Assembly (NCBI GenBank): GCA_028290765.1
Contig: JAQGJF010000811.1
Location: 1-7,348 of the forward strand
DNA from: Tardiphaga sp.
Lineage (GTDB): Bacteria > Pseudomonadota > Alphaproteobacteria > Rhizobiales > Xanthobacteraceae
Length of the DNA stretch: 7,348 nt
Reading direction: 5' to 3'
Shown: positions 1 through 6,505 of the stretch, piece after piece
Layout: the number at the start of each line of letters is the position of its first letter
Position numbering within the stretch: the stretch's first letter is position 1
Notes under the pieces: generated by a model
Told to the model about the DNA's origin: nothing
What the model saw: the letters and a program-made list of their open reading frames with translations, nothing else
The model's database searches: none
Position numbers and translations under genes: made by a program

Positions 1-645
1 CAGCGCGTCGATTTCGACAGCATCGGCGGCGAGACGGAGCCTGCGGTTCCGCGAGGCCTGTTCGGCGCCGCGTCCGCCGAGCACGTCCTGGCTGAGGCGC
101 CGGGCGTCGGACAGCCAGTTGTCGACCCGCGCGGCAACCGCGGGCGCGACGCTGCGGGGGAACACCACGCTCGACACCAGACTGGCGCAGATGATGCCGA
201 GCGTGATCTCCTCGACCCTTGCCAATGCGGTGTCGAAAATGCTCGCCGGATCCGAGACCGCCGGGAAGCCGATCAAGGCCACCGTGTATCCGGCCAGCAT
301 GAAGACGTAGCTGCGCGGCGTGCCGTCGATCAGCGACAGATAGAGGCAGATGCCCAGCCACAGCGCCATGACCAGGCACAACAGTTCGGGTGCATTGACC
401 AGATTGGGCACCATCGCCACCGCGGCCGATGCACCAAGCAGCGTTCCCAGCACGCGATAGGACGCCTTGGAGCTGGTCGCGCCGGCAAGCGGCTGCGAGG
501 TGATGTAAACCGTCGCCATCGCCCAGTAAGGGCGCGGCAAATCCATCCCAAGCGCGATGACCAGCGCCAGCATCGCCGCCGCGAAGGTCTTGAGAGAAAA
601 GACGATGTCGGCGTGACGGACCAGGAATGGCTGATCCGTACTCAT
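1..645 (-). CDS. FUSC-family inner-membrane exporter (AaeB-like), N-terminal part, runs off left edge
   Basis: The first 215 codons are open to the window edge. They begin MSTDQPFLVRHADIVFSLKT and show hydrophobic segments at about 18-35, 40-52, 65-80, 87-106, 112-130 and 147-163, followed by a soluble stretch with the charged helix VDNWLSDARRL. The pattern of a Pro-Tyr-Trp before a Thr-rich helix, 'SQPLAGATSSKASYRVLGT', and 'DGTPRSYVFMLAGYT' is typical of FUSC proteins, which export aromatic carboxylic acids or other toxic small molecules across the inner membrane, often with a periplasmic adaptor. Full-length members are usually about 650-700 residues, so roughly two thirds lies outside. 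The start codon overlaps the stop of the MarR gene (ATGA at 642-645), which points to translational coupling and one operon. A GGAG lies 11 nt upstream, inside the MarR gene. Substrate is unknown. Confidence 0.85.
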   Translation of the reverse strand, partial: MSTDQPFLVRHADIVFSLKTFAAAMLALVIALGMDLPRPYWAMATVYITSQPLAGATSSKASYRVLGTLLGASAAVAMVPNLVNAPELLCLVMALWLGICLYLSLIDGTPRSYVFMLAGYTVALIGFPAVSDPASIFDTALARVEEITLGIICASLVSSVVFPRSVAPAVAARVDNWLSDARRLSQDVLGGRGAEQASRNRRLRLAADAVEIDAL

Positions 646-1115
646 AACTGCGTTTTCTCCAAAGCGTCCTCCAGCAGGCGACTGGCCCGCTGCTCGATCC
701 TCTGCAGGACCTCGAACGTCACGGCAAGGTCGTCGCCCGAAATGTCCTTCAACAGATAGGCCCGGACGCGACGCAATATCCGGTTGATCTCGTCGGCCCT
801 TGTCTCGCCCAGCGCCGTGAGATGCAGCGTTTTGGCCCGCCGGTCGGTCGGGTCTTCGCGGCGTTCCACCAGGCCTTCGGCCTGCAGCAGATCGATCAGC
901 CGGACCAGAGAAGGCCCTTCGATGCCCATCTCCTCGGCCAGCACACCTTGCCGAACGGATTTTCCGCGGCGCGACAGAACCATCAGGGGAAGTGCCGTCG
1001 CCTCCGACAAACCATGCGCAGCAAGCGCTTGATCAGCCTCGCGCCGCCACAGCCGCCCGATCCGCGAGATCAGCAGGCCGATTTCAGCATGGATGCTTGC
1101 CTGGGAGGGTGCCAT
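642..1115 (-). CDS. MarR-family winged-helix transcriptional regulator
   Basis: A 157-residue protein, the usual size for MarR repressors, which bind DNA as dimers and release it on binding small aromatic or lipophilic ligands. Helical dimerisation segments lie at about 8-34 and 105-150. The winged helix-turn-helix is at about 53-100: 'VRQGVLAEEMGIEGPSLVRL' is the HTH and 'VERREDPTDRRAKTLHLT' is the wing with its Asp-Arg-Arg motif. ATG at 1115 is the first possible start because an in-frame stop (TAA) lies 6 nt upstream. There is no clear Shine-Dalgarno sequence, and a leaderless or very short-leader transcript is possible. The gene overlaps the FUSC exporter by 4 nt and is divergent from the MFS exporter at 1277. 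The simplest reading is that it represses both units and itself. The family call is firm, the ligand and targets are inferred. Confidence 0.93.
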   Translation of the reverse strand: MAPSQASIHAEIGLLISRIGRLWRREADQALAAHGLSEATALPLMVLSRRGKSVRQGVLAEEMGIEGPSLVRLIDLLQAEGLVERREDPTDRRAKTLHLTALGETRADEINRILRRVRAYLLKDISGDDLAVTFEVLQRIEQRASRLLEDALEKTQL

Positions 1116-1144
1116 GCGAAATTAGATAGCATCATAATCATTAG

Positions 1145-1160
1145 CCTACAACTATATAGG
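1145..1160. promoter_or_regulatory. Candidate MarR operator (16-bp imperfect dyad)
   Basis: The sequence CCTACAACTATATAGG is an imperfect palindrome: the outer four bases of each half pair exactly (CCTA/TAGG), and five of the outer six positions pair. Its size and position between a MarR gene and a divergent exporter fit autoregulatory MarR operators, and it overlaps the AT-rich -10-like stretch. It is the best dyad I found by eye in the gap, but not the only possible one (ATTAG also recurs at 1121 and 1140). Confidence 0.35.
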
Positions 1161-1195
1161 ATGAAATATGTCGATAATCACGAAAAAGCGACACC

Positions 1196-1201
1196 GGGAG
1201 G
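1196..1201 (+). promoter_or_regulatory. Strong Shine-Dalgarno sequence of the leader ORF
   Basis: GGGAGG lies 7 nt before the ATG at 1209. It is the best ribosome binding site in the rightward unit. Neither possible MFS start (1247 or 1277) has a comparable site: 1277 has only GGGA 8 nt upstream, and nothing useful precedes 1247. This decides in favour of translation entering at 1209. Confidence 0.65.
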
Positions 1202-1208
1202 TCGCATC

Positions 1209-1280
1209 ATGGAACCCAGCCCCGACCAGGCGACACCGCGCGTGTCATGCCGGACCCACGTCATGGGACCCATGTCATGA
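1209..1280 (+). CDS. Putative 23-residue leader peptide coupled to the MFS exporter
   Basis: A short ORF whose peptide starts MEPSPDQATPRVSC and ends THVMGPMS. It has a strong Shine-Dalgarno sequence (1196-1201) and its TGA stop overlaps the exporter ATG as ATGA (1277-1280). This layout suggests translation of the leader delivers ribosomes to the exporter start, or that stalling on the leader controls exporter expression, as in known leader peptides of drug-resistance genes. The peptide has three prolines in its first ten residues and no recognisable domain, signal or membrane segment. It is not known to me. It may be purely a translation device. The alternative is that the exporter starts at 1247 and this ORF is fortuitous. 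The RBS and the exact overlap argue against that. Confidence 0.5.
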   Translation: MEPSPDQATPRVSCRTHVMGPMS

Positions 1281-2542
1281 CCACGCCAGACGATTTCCCC
1301 GGCGCCGGCCGCACCCAGGTCCTTGCGCTGCTTCCGACCTTCGTCGTCGTCGCGGTCGACGCCACGGGAATGGGAATCATCCTGCCCCTGCTGCCATTCT
1401 ATTCGCAGCGGCTGGGCGCGACCCCGTTCATCGTCGGAGCTCTGATCTCGGCCTATGCCTTCTGTCAGTTGATTGCCGGTCCCGTTGTCGGCACGCTGTC
1501 GGACAGATATGGCCGGAAAAGTGTCCTGATCGCCAGCCAATTCGGCACCCTGGTTGGATTCGTGCTTCTCGCGTCGGCCGGCAGCCTCATGCTGGTCTTC
1601 CTTGCACGCATCGTCGACGGACTGACGTCAGGCAATATCTCGGTTGCCCACGCCTATGCGGCGGAGCACAGTGCGCCATCGACGCGCAAGCAAGCGCTCG
1701 GCACGACAAGCGGAGCGATCGGAACCGGGTTGCTGGTCGGTCCGGCTCTGTCGGGGTTTTTGGTCCAGTTCGGAGTTACGGCCCCGATATGGGCAGCTGC
1801 AGTCTTGTCGCTGATCAGCATCGTTGCCACCATCGTGCTGCTTCCCTCGGATTACCCCGCAGCTGGAACTCAATCAACATGCCCTGCACCGGCGCCCGAG
1901 CCGAAAGCAGCTCGGGCCTTGCTGTTGACGTCCCACGCCTGGGGCCTGCTCGGCCTTCTGATCTTGTTTTTCTTCGCCAGCTCGATGTTCATGTCGCAGA
2001 TTGCGTTGTTCCTCGCGGCCCGCTTCAACTGGCAGGGACATCCTTTTGGAGCCAGAGAACTCGGCGTCATTTTCGCTTACGCCGGCCTCATCAATATGAT
2101 CGTCCAGGGCCTTCTGATCACGCAAACCGGCCGATTCGCCTCCGACAGGGTCATCGTGGTCGTTGCCTTCGCATTGATGGGCGTGGGTTTTTTTGGCATC
2201 GCGATCGTCGGCAAGATTGGCCTTCTGCTCCTGTTCCTCACGTTGATTATCCTCGGCACAACGTTTAACCGAACCACCCTTACGGCAGAATTGTCACAAA
2301 GTGTGCCGCTCTCGCGCCAAGGCATGATCATGGGACTCAATCAGTCGCTCATGTCGAGCGCCAACATCGCAGCGCCGCTCCTCAGCGGCGCACTTTTCGA
2401 CCGCGGGTTATATAACACATGGGCAATCGCCATGGCTGCCATCGCGGCGTGCGGCGCGATCATAACCGCGGGACTGCTCGCGCCACCCCGCGCGAAGACC
2501 GGATCGCTGGACAAACCTCACGCCCATCCCGAGCCAATCTGA
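1277..2542 (+). CDS. MFS drug exporter, DHA1 / Tet-type, 12 transmembrane segments
   Basis: With the start at 1277 the protein has 421 residues (MTTPDDFPGA...), normal for proton-coupled DHA1 antiporters. Helix 1 contains the DHA1 signature 'VDATGMGIILPLLP' (about 27-40). Motif A 'GTLSDRYGRK' is at 72-81 in the loop between helices 2 and 3, motif B 'RIVDGLTSG' at 111-119 in helix 4, and the antiporter motif C 'GAIGTGLLVGPALSG' at 146-160 in helix 5. A hydrophilic central loop (about 191-213, Pro/Ala-rich) separates the two six-helix halves, and the C-terminal tail is short and polar. An in-frame ATG at 1247 would add 10 residues (MPDPRHGTHV) without helix character. I prefer 1277 because of its ATGA overlap with the leader ORF. 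It is divergent from a MarR gene, consistent with inducible efflux. Substrate cannot be told from sequence. Confidence 0.9.
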   Translation: MTTPDDFPGAGRTQVLALLPTFVVVAVDATGMGIILPLLPFYSQRLGATPFIVGALISAYAFCQLIAGPVVGTLSDRYGRKSVLIASQFGTLVGFVLLASAGSLMLVFLARIVDGLTSGNISVAHAYAAEHSAPSTRKQALGTTSGAIGTGLLVGPALSGFLVQFGVTAPIWAAAVLSLISIVATIVLLPSDYPAAGTQSTCPAPAPEPKAARALLLTSHAWGLLGLLILFFFASSMFMSQIALFLAARFNWQGHPFGARELGVIFAYAGLINMIVQGLLITQTGRFASDRVIVVVAFALMGVGFFGIAIVGKIGLLLLFLTLIILGTTFNRTTLTAELSQSVPLSRQGMIMGLNQSLMSSANIAAPLLSGALFDRGLYNTWAIAMAAIAACGAIITAGLLAPPRAKTGSLDKPHAHPEPI

Positions 2543-2656
2543 AAGTGGGCGCCTACCTCCCGTGTTGGAGATCGTTTGCGTGCTGCCAACTAGTCTAGGG
2601 CCCGACAACATGGAGAATGACTTGAACGGTGGCTATAAGCTAGTCGCTCGATTCAT

Positions 2657-2943
2657 TCAGATTGAAGGGTAAAGATGCTTGAGTTTGATACGGGCACTGG
2701 ATGTTGAGAAGTGCCAGTTGGCCTTGGTGTGGGTGGCATTGCGGTCGTGCTCCCATGCAGCGATTTCCTCGACGAGGCTCTGTTTGTCGGGAATCCGGCG
2801 GTCGAGGCACTGGGAAGAAGCACGCCGAGTTCGGACTCGGCCAGATCCAGCCAACTGCCGTGCTTTGGAGTGTAGTGCCATTCGAAGCGCTCCACCAGCC
2901 GCCTGGCTTCGATGGCTGGAAAAGCTTCGTAGAGTGACGCCTT
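2657..2943 (-). mobile_element. IS630-family transposase remnant (C-terminal end, frameshifted)
   Basis: Reading leftward, the sequence encodes 'KASLYEAFPAIEARRLVERF' then 'EWHYTPKHGSWLDLAESELG', and after a frame change 'QCLDRRIPDKQSLVEEIAAW' to '..ARIKLKHLYPSI' and a stop. This is the last part of the DDE catalytic domain and the C-terminal tail of IS630-family transposases, including the glutamate-bearing 'HGSWLDLAESE' region. About the last 95 residues survive; the N-terminal DNA-binding domain and the two catalytic aspartates are absent. The frame change needs one missing base near 2814-2821 (expected V-L-S/T-S-Q-C, seen V-L-L-P-S). The right boundary is sharp because at 2944 the sequence becomes a different gene on the other strand. 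I could not identify a terminal inverted repeat or target duplication on the left (about 2600-2656). Inactive. Confidence 0.82.
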
Positions 2944-3246
2944 ACCGGTGATACCCTCTGGTTCGAGGGCACTGCAGATGTCGCGCGTAGTTTCTCGCCA
3001 AAGGTCGTGGTGTTGCACACCGGCGCCGCAGAGCCTCGCGGGCGCTTCCACATGACGATGGGCAGCGAGGATGCGCTGGAAGCCGCACACGCCTTCCCAG
3101 ATTCGGCGCTCGTTTCGGTGCACAACGAGGGGTGGGCTCATCTGCGACAAAGTCAGGACCAACTCCTGGACGTTTTCGCCAAGTTCAATTTGGCGAATCG
3201 CCTGACCCGGTTCGAAAGGGGAAAGCCATCGCTGCTCTCATGGTAA
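2944..3246 (+). pseudogene. MBL-fold metal-dependent hydrolase, truncated C-terminal remnant
   Basis: Rightward from 2944 the frame reads 'TGDTLWFEGTADVARSFSPK', then 'VVVLHTGAAEPRGRFHMTM', 'GSEDALEAAHAFPDSALVSV' and 'HNEGWAHLRQSQDQLL', ending 'ERGKPSLLSW' and TAA. 'TGDT-W-EG' and 'VxxHxEGWAH' are the late metal-ligand strands of the UlaG-like/beta-lactamase-superfamily hydrolases: the Asp of GDT and the His of the VHNEGWAH stretch are normally metal ligands. About 100 residues remain out of an expected 220-260, and the main HxHxDH metal site is missing. No start codon or ribosome site precedes it, because the IS630 remnant begins directly upstream. I infer a hydrolase gene broken by IS insertion or rearrangement. 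The opposite-strand open frame here is a shadow. Confidence 0.75.
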
Positions 3247-3424
3247 GCGGTCCGGAGAGGCTGAGGCTCCAAACTAACCGCACCAGTTTCGCATCAAAGT
3301 TGATGGGGCCTGAGATCGCCCCTGGGCACCATTCCGGCACAAACGGCGAACCGAAGGTCGTCCTTCCCTTTTCCGTCCAGAGCATTGCGGATTTTGTTAC
3401 TGAACCGACGATCCGGTTGGTGTT
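3247..3424. other. Short intergenic spacer without a recognisable gene
   Basis: The stretch lies between the convergent ends of the MBL remnant and the kinase gene. It holds a compact inverted repeat CATCAA-AG-TTGATG (3292-3305), GGGGC/GCCCC arms nearby (about 3305-3322), and a 5-bp stem AACCG/CGGTT (3403-3418) just after the kinase stop. None is followed by a T-run, so I cannot call an intrinsic terminator. Confidence 0.5.
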
Positions 3425-5128
3425 CTAGCGCCGCGCCAGAAGTATCACGACGAGGACGATCAGGCTCGCCGACAATATTTTCCAGAACCGCAACGGATCG
3501 CGATCGTAGAACGACTGCCGCGTCGTGAAAGCCGGCTTCGCCCACATGGCGCCGTTCTCGAGTTCGTGCGCGAACTCGATGACGTCGCCAAATCGTTGCG
3601 ACGGGTCAACGTTGAGCGCCTTGCCGATCACCGCGTCAAGCCACGCCGGCAAATCGGGGCGATAGCGCGAGAGGGGAGCGGGTTTGCCGAAGCGCGGCCG
3701 CGAAAACGGTTCGATCTCGCCATAGGGATAGGCGGCGGTGAATATCCGATAGACCGTCACGCCGAGGGCATAGAGATCGGAAAATTCGTCACCGGGGCAC
3801 CCGCCGAACAGTTCGGGCGCCATGTAGCTGGCGGTGCCGGGAATGTCCTGGGCGGGAAAATCTTCGAGCAGGGGCACCCGGGCGACGCCAAGATCGACCA
3901 GCCGCAATCCACCGGCCGTCAACAGGATGACGTTGTCCGGTTTGATGTCGCGATGAATGATGCCCGCCCGATGCAGGGTCGCCACGGCACGTGCCAGCTT
4001 GGTGGCGATCCCGACGCCTTCGGCGAGCGAAAGCTGGGGCGAGCGCTTCAGTCGCTGCTCGAGCGTTTCGCCCTCGTAAAGCGGCATCACCGAATAGAGC
4101 CGGGTCTGACGTCCGGCGGGAACTTCAATGATCTCCCCGATCCACAGGCTTCTCACCCGGGCGGCCACCCACGCTTCGCGCACGAAGGCGAGACGATATG
4201 AACCTTCGCTCGCGACGCGCGGATGCGGAAACTTCAGCACCACCCTGCGATTCTGCTGCTTGTCGATGGCGGCAAACAATCGGCTGTAGCGTCCGTCGGA
4301 CAGAATCTCGTCAAGAATGAAATCATCAATGGTCTCGCCTGACGATGGCAATTCCAGAATCGGCAGGGTCTCGATCGCATGGGTGAGTTCGTTGCGATCT
4401 GCGGGCGGCAGGTCCACGACGTCGAGCACCAGTGCGGTCATGTTGTCATTGCTGCCGGCGGCCAGCGCCGCGTCCACCAGCGTGCGCGCGGTTTCTTCCG
4501 GCGAGGCGCGCTCGTCGAGCAGCACTTGCAAGCGGTCGTCGCCGAGCACGCCGTGAATGCCGTCGCTGCAGAGCAGCAGCCTGTCGTGTTGCCGCAGACC
4601 GACCGTGGTGTAGTCGACGCGCGCGAAATCCTCGAAGCCGATGGCGCGGTTGAGCTGGTGTGCGAGGTCGCCGCGTCCCGCGACGTGATCCTTGGTCAGC
4701 CGTTCCAGACGGCCTTCGCTCAAACGGTACGCACGGGTGTCGCCGATATGAACGACATGGCAGGTGCGCCGAGACAGGATCATCGACGAGAATGCGCAGC
4801 TCATGCCGCTGAGCTTGGAATCGACGCGGCCCTGCGCATAGATCCAGCTATTGGCGGCCTCCAGCGCCCGCGAGGCGGCGCGCCGGACGCCGAGCGTTTC
4901 CGGGAGGGAATAATAGGCGTCGAAAAAGCAACGGACGGTCAGTTCGGCCGCTTCTCGTCCGCCCTTGTGACCGCCGACGCCATCCGCCACGGCGATGACG
5001 ATGTCGCGGTTGAATGCGCCGGTCTGACCGAGACAGGCCGCGACGTAGTCCTCGTTGGCGGCTCGCTTGCCGGTCTCGCTGACGAAACCGACGCGAACCT
5101 GAAGATTTCTCTGCGAGCCGATCGTCAC
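3425..5128 (-). CDS. Bifunctional PP2C-type phosphatase / Ser-Thr protein kinase with C-terminal membrane anchor
   Basis: 567 residues. The PP2C domain (about 8-240) shows the metal-binding acidic residues: 'RAANEDY' (E26, D27), 'VADGVGGHKGG' (D49), 'HIGDTRAYRL' (D130), 'LCSDGIHG' (D189) and 'SNDNMTAL' (D228). The protein kinase domain (about 272-525) shows the lysine in 'VVLKFPHP' (K299), 'FVREAW' (E318), the catalytic 'IHRDIKPDN' (D394), 'VDLG' in place of DFG (D412) and 'GTASYMAPE' (431-439). The glycine-rich loop (GRYSRLFAA) is degenerate. A single transmembrane helix (about 549-565) ends the protein, placing both domains in the cytoplasm. The start is GTG at 5128 with an AGG about 9 nt upstream. 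It lies 36 bp after the nitrate transporter, same strand, an arrangement known from assimilatory nitrate/nitrite gene clusters of Pseudomonas and other proteobacteria. I infer that it tunes transport or assimilation by reversible phosphorylation. Its target is unknown. Confidence 0.93.
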   Translation of the reverse strand: MTIGSQRNLQVRVGFVSETGKRAANEDYVAACLGQTGAFNRDIVIAVADGVGGHKGGREAAELTVRCFFDAYYSLPETLGVRRAASRALEAANSWIYAQGRVDSKLSGMSCAFSSMILSRRTCHVVHIGDTRAYRLSEGRLERLTKDHVAGRGDLAHQLNRAIGFEDFARVDYTTVGLRQHDRLLLCSDGIHGVLGDDRLQVLLDERASPEETARTLVDAALAAGSNDNMTALVLDVVDLPPADRNELTHAIETLPILELPSSGETIDDFILDEILSDGRYSRLFAAIDKQQNRRVVLKFPHPRVASEGSYRLAFVREAWVAARVRSLWIGEIIEVPAGRQTRLYSVMPLYEGETLEQRLKRSPQLSLAEGVGIATKLARAVATLHRAGIIHRDIKPDNVILLTAGGLRLVDLGVARVPLLEDFPAQDIPGTASYMAPELFGGCPGDEFSDLYALGVTVYRIFTAAYPYGEIEPFSRPRFGKPAPLSRYRPDLPAWLDAVIGKALNVDPSQRFGDVIEFAHELENGAMWAKPAFTTRQSFYDRDPLRFWKILSASLIVLVVILLARR

Positions 5129-5164
5129 GTCAGAGACCTGCCGAGCCCTTGAAAGCGCGCGTCG

Positions 5165-6423
5165 TCAGACCCGCGCCCCCGAAACCGCGCCCCATGTCGT
5201 GCGCCATCGGACCTTGACCATGGCAAGTCCGATAAAGCCAAGCAATGCCAGTGCCCCGAAGAACAGGAACCCGACCCCGAAACCGCCGGTTGCAGCCTTG
5301 GCGGTGCCGAGCGCCTGAGCCAGAAAAAAGCCGCCGACTCCGCCTGCGCAACCGACCAGGCCGGTCATCAAGCCGATGTCCTGGCGGAACCGGAGCGGAA
5401 TGAGCTGGAATACCGCGCCATTGCCCATGCCGAGTGCCAGTACGCCGATCGAGAACAAGAGCACTGAGATCCATGCGATACGCGGCATCTGCAGCAGCGG
5501 CCAACCCGCCGCGGTCGGCGCCGCCGGTCCCGCCGGCATGAAGGCGATGACGAGATAAGCGGCGACGACAACCGCGAACAGCATCGACAAGGACTTGATG
5601 CCGCCGATGCGGTCCGCGATCAATCCGCCGACCGGGCGGAAGCCGGAACCGAAGGCGACGATCAGCGAGACCAGCAGGCCTGCCGCCACGCCGGACACGT
5701 GGTACTGCACGGTGAAATACAGCGGTAGCGCGTTGGCAAGTCCGACGAAGCCACCGAAGGTAATGAAATAGAAGAACATGAACCAACGGCTGTCCGGGTC
5801 ACGCAGCAGTGTGCCATAGGCTTTCAGCGAGATCGGCTTGCGCTCGCCGGCGCGTCCTTTGCTGCGAAGGCATAATATCCGAGAACCAATAACATCGGAA
5901 TCAGCAGCAGTCCGAAAACGGCCTGCCAGCCGGCATGCTCGGCGATCGATGGCGCAAGCATCGTATCGAGCACGACGCCCATATTTCCCGCGCCCGCGAT
6001 GCCCATTACCACGCCCTGATATTGCGGCGGATACCAGCGGCTCGCCTGCGGCAGGGCGACGGCGAAGGACGCACCGCCGATGCCGAGCGCCAGGCCGAAG
6101 ATCTCGATCGCGAGCTTGCTGTCGAGCCCGAACCGCCACACCCACGCCGTCGCGGCGGTGACAACGAGTTGCGCGATGATTCCAGTTCGCTTGGCGCCGA
6201 TAATATCCGCGAGGATGCCCATGGGGACCCGCAGCAGCGCGCCGGCCAGAACCGGTATCGCAACCAGCGTGAACTTCTCGCTGACCGCTAGATTCATGTC
6301 GTGCGCGATGTAGACGATCAACGGGCCGAGCGCGACCCATGCCATGAAACTGATGTCGAAATACAGGAACGCCGCCAGCAGTGTTGGCCAATGACCAGCC
6401 TTCTTGAACTCAGCAAACTTCAT
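5165..6423 (-). pseudogene. narK: NarK/NasA-type nitrate transporter (MFS), split by a one-base frameshift
   Basis: Two frames together make a complete 12-helix transporter of about 420 residues. The first (6423 to about 5848) starts MKFAEFKKAGHWPTLLAAFL and contains the helix-2 arginine in 'LLRVPMGILADIIGAKR' (R65) and the first nitrate signature 'GIAGAGNMG...LAP' (about 141-158). The second (about 5848 to 5165) contains 'KPISLKAYGTLLRDP', the helix-8 arginine 'GSGFRPVGGLIADRIGG' and the second nitrate signature 'GLVGCAGGVGGFFL'. The frames join after 'YYAFAAKDAP', where CCGGCGAG is seen and CCGGGCGAG would restore the reading 'APGERKPISLK'. In the frame as given, translation ends about 7 codons later. 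The start at 6423 has GAGG (6431-6434) 7 nt upstream; an open frame reaching 6720 is not homologous upstream. Either a fresh pseudogene or a sequencing error in a G run. Everything else looks under selection. The kinase gene follows in the same unit. Confidence 0.88.
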
Positions 6424-6473
6424 TGCACAGCCTCGTGATCGTGCAGCCGATCGCGACGCGCGTGCGCGGCTGC
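6424..6473 (-). promoter_or_regulatory. Overlapping alternative stem-loops around the narK ribosome binding site
   Basis: Stem A pairs GCAGCCG (6443-6449) with CGGCTGC (6467-6473), seven perfect pairs with a 17-nt loop. Stem B pairs TGCAC (6424-6428) with GTGCA (6441-6445), five pairs, ending at the base before the ATG and holding the GAGG ribosome site (6431-6434) in its loop. The two share 6443-6445 and cannot form fully together. This could modulate translation of narK. There is no T-run, so stem A is not a classic terminator. Confidence 0.35.
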
Positions 6474-6505
6474 TCTCGGCGCAACAGACAGAATGTGGGT
6501 GAAAG

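Larger units (their letters stand above)
1116..1208. promoter_or_regulatory. Divergent AT-rich promoter/operator region between marR-FUSC and leader-MFS
   Basis: This gap is markedly AT-rich (1119-1187) against GC-rich flanks and separates two divergent transcription units, so both promoters should lie here. Leftward, a weak pair TTGTAG / TATCTA with 17-nt spacing (minus strand, -10 at 1123-1128) would start transcription close to the MarR ATG. Rightward, several -10-like AT stretches (1153-1158, 1164-1169) exist but none has a convincing -35. The promoter positions are guesses, while the role of the region as shared control DNA is well supported by gene orientation. Confidence 0.6.

Noticed and set aside
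1168..2268. A long (366-codon) plus-strand open frame overlapping the MFS gene
   Set aside because: It is Arg/Pro/His-rich, without any domain, and is the out-of-frame shadow of the exporter, whose frame carries all MFS motifs.
2610..2672. A 20-codon ORF with ATG at 2610
   Set aside because: Weak AGGG site, no known similarity, and it runs into the end of the IS630 remnant; chance is the simpler explanation.
2653..3162. A 169-residue minus-strand open frame that looks like one transposase-containing protein
   Set aside because: Only its C-terminal part (up to 2943) resembles IS630. Upstream of that the same bases code, on the plus strand, for a recognisable MBL-fold hydrolase end, so the rest is a shadow frame.
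3292..3305. CATCAA-AG-TTGATG as an FNR/FixK site
   Set aside because: The half-sites are in the reverse arrangement to TTGAT-N4-ATCAA and the spacing is wrong; there is no promoter context.
3403..3418. Stem AACCG/CGGTT just after the kinase stop as a terminator
   Set aside because: Only five pairs and no T-run follows on the minus strand.
3566..5152. Plus-strand open frames of 211 and 257 codons opposite the kinase
   Set aside because: Antisense shadows of a high-GC gene; the minus strand carries complete PP2C and kinase motifs.
6424..6445. TGCAC-N12-GTGCA before narK as an NtrC site
   Set aside because: NtrC sites have about 5 bases between the half-sites and lie upstream of the sigma-54 promoter, whereas this lies over the ribosome binding site.
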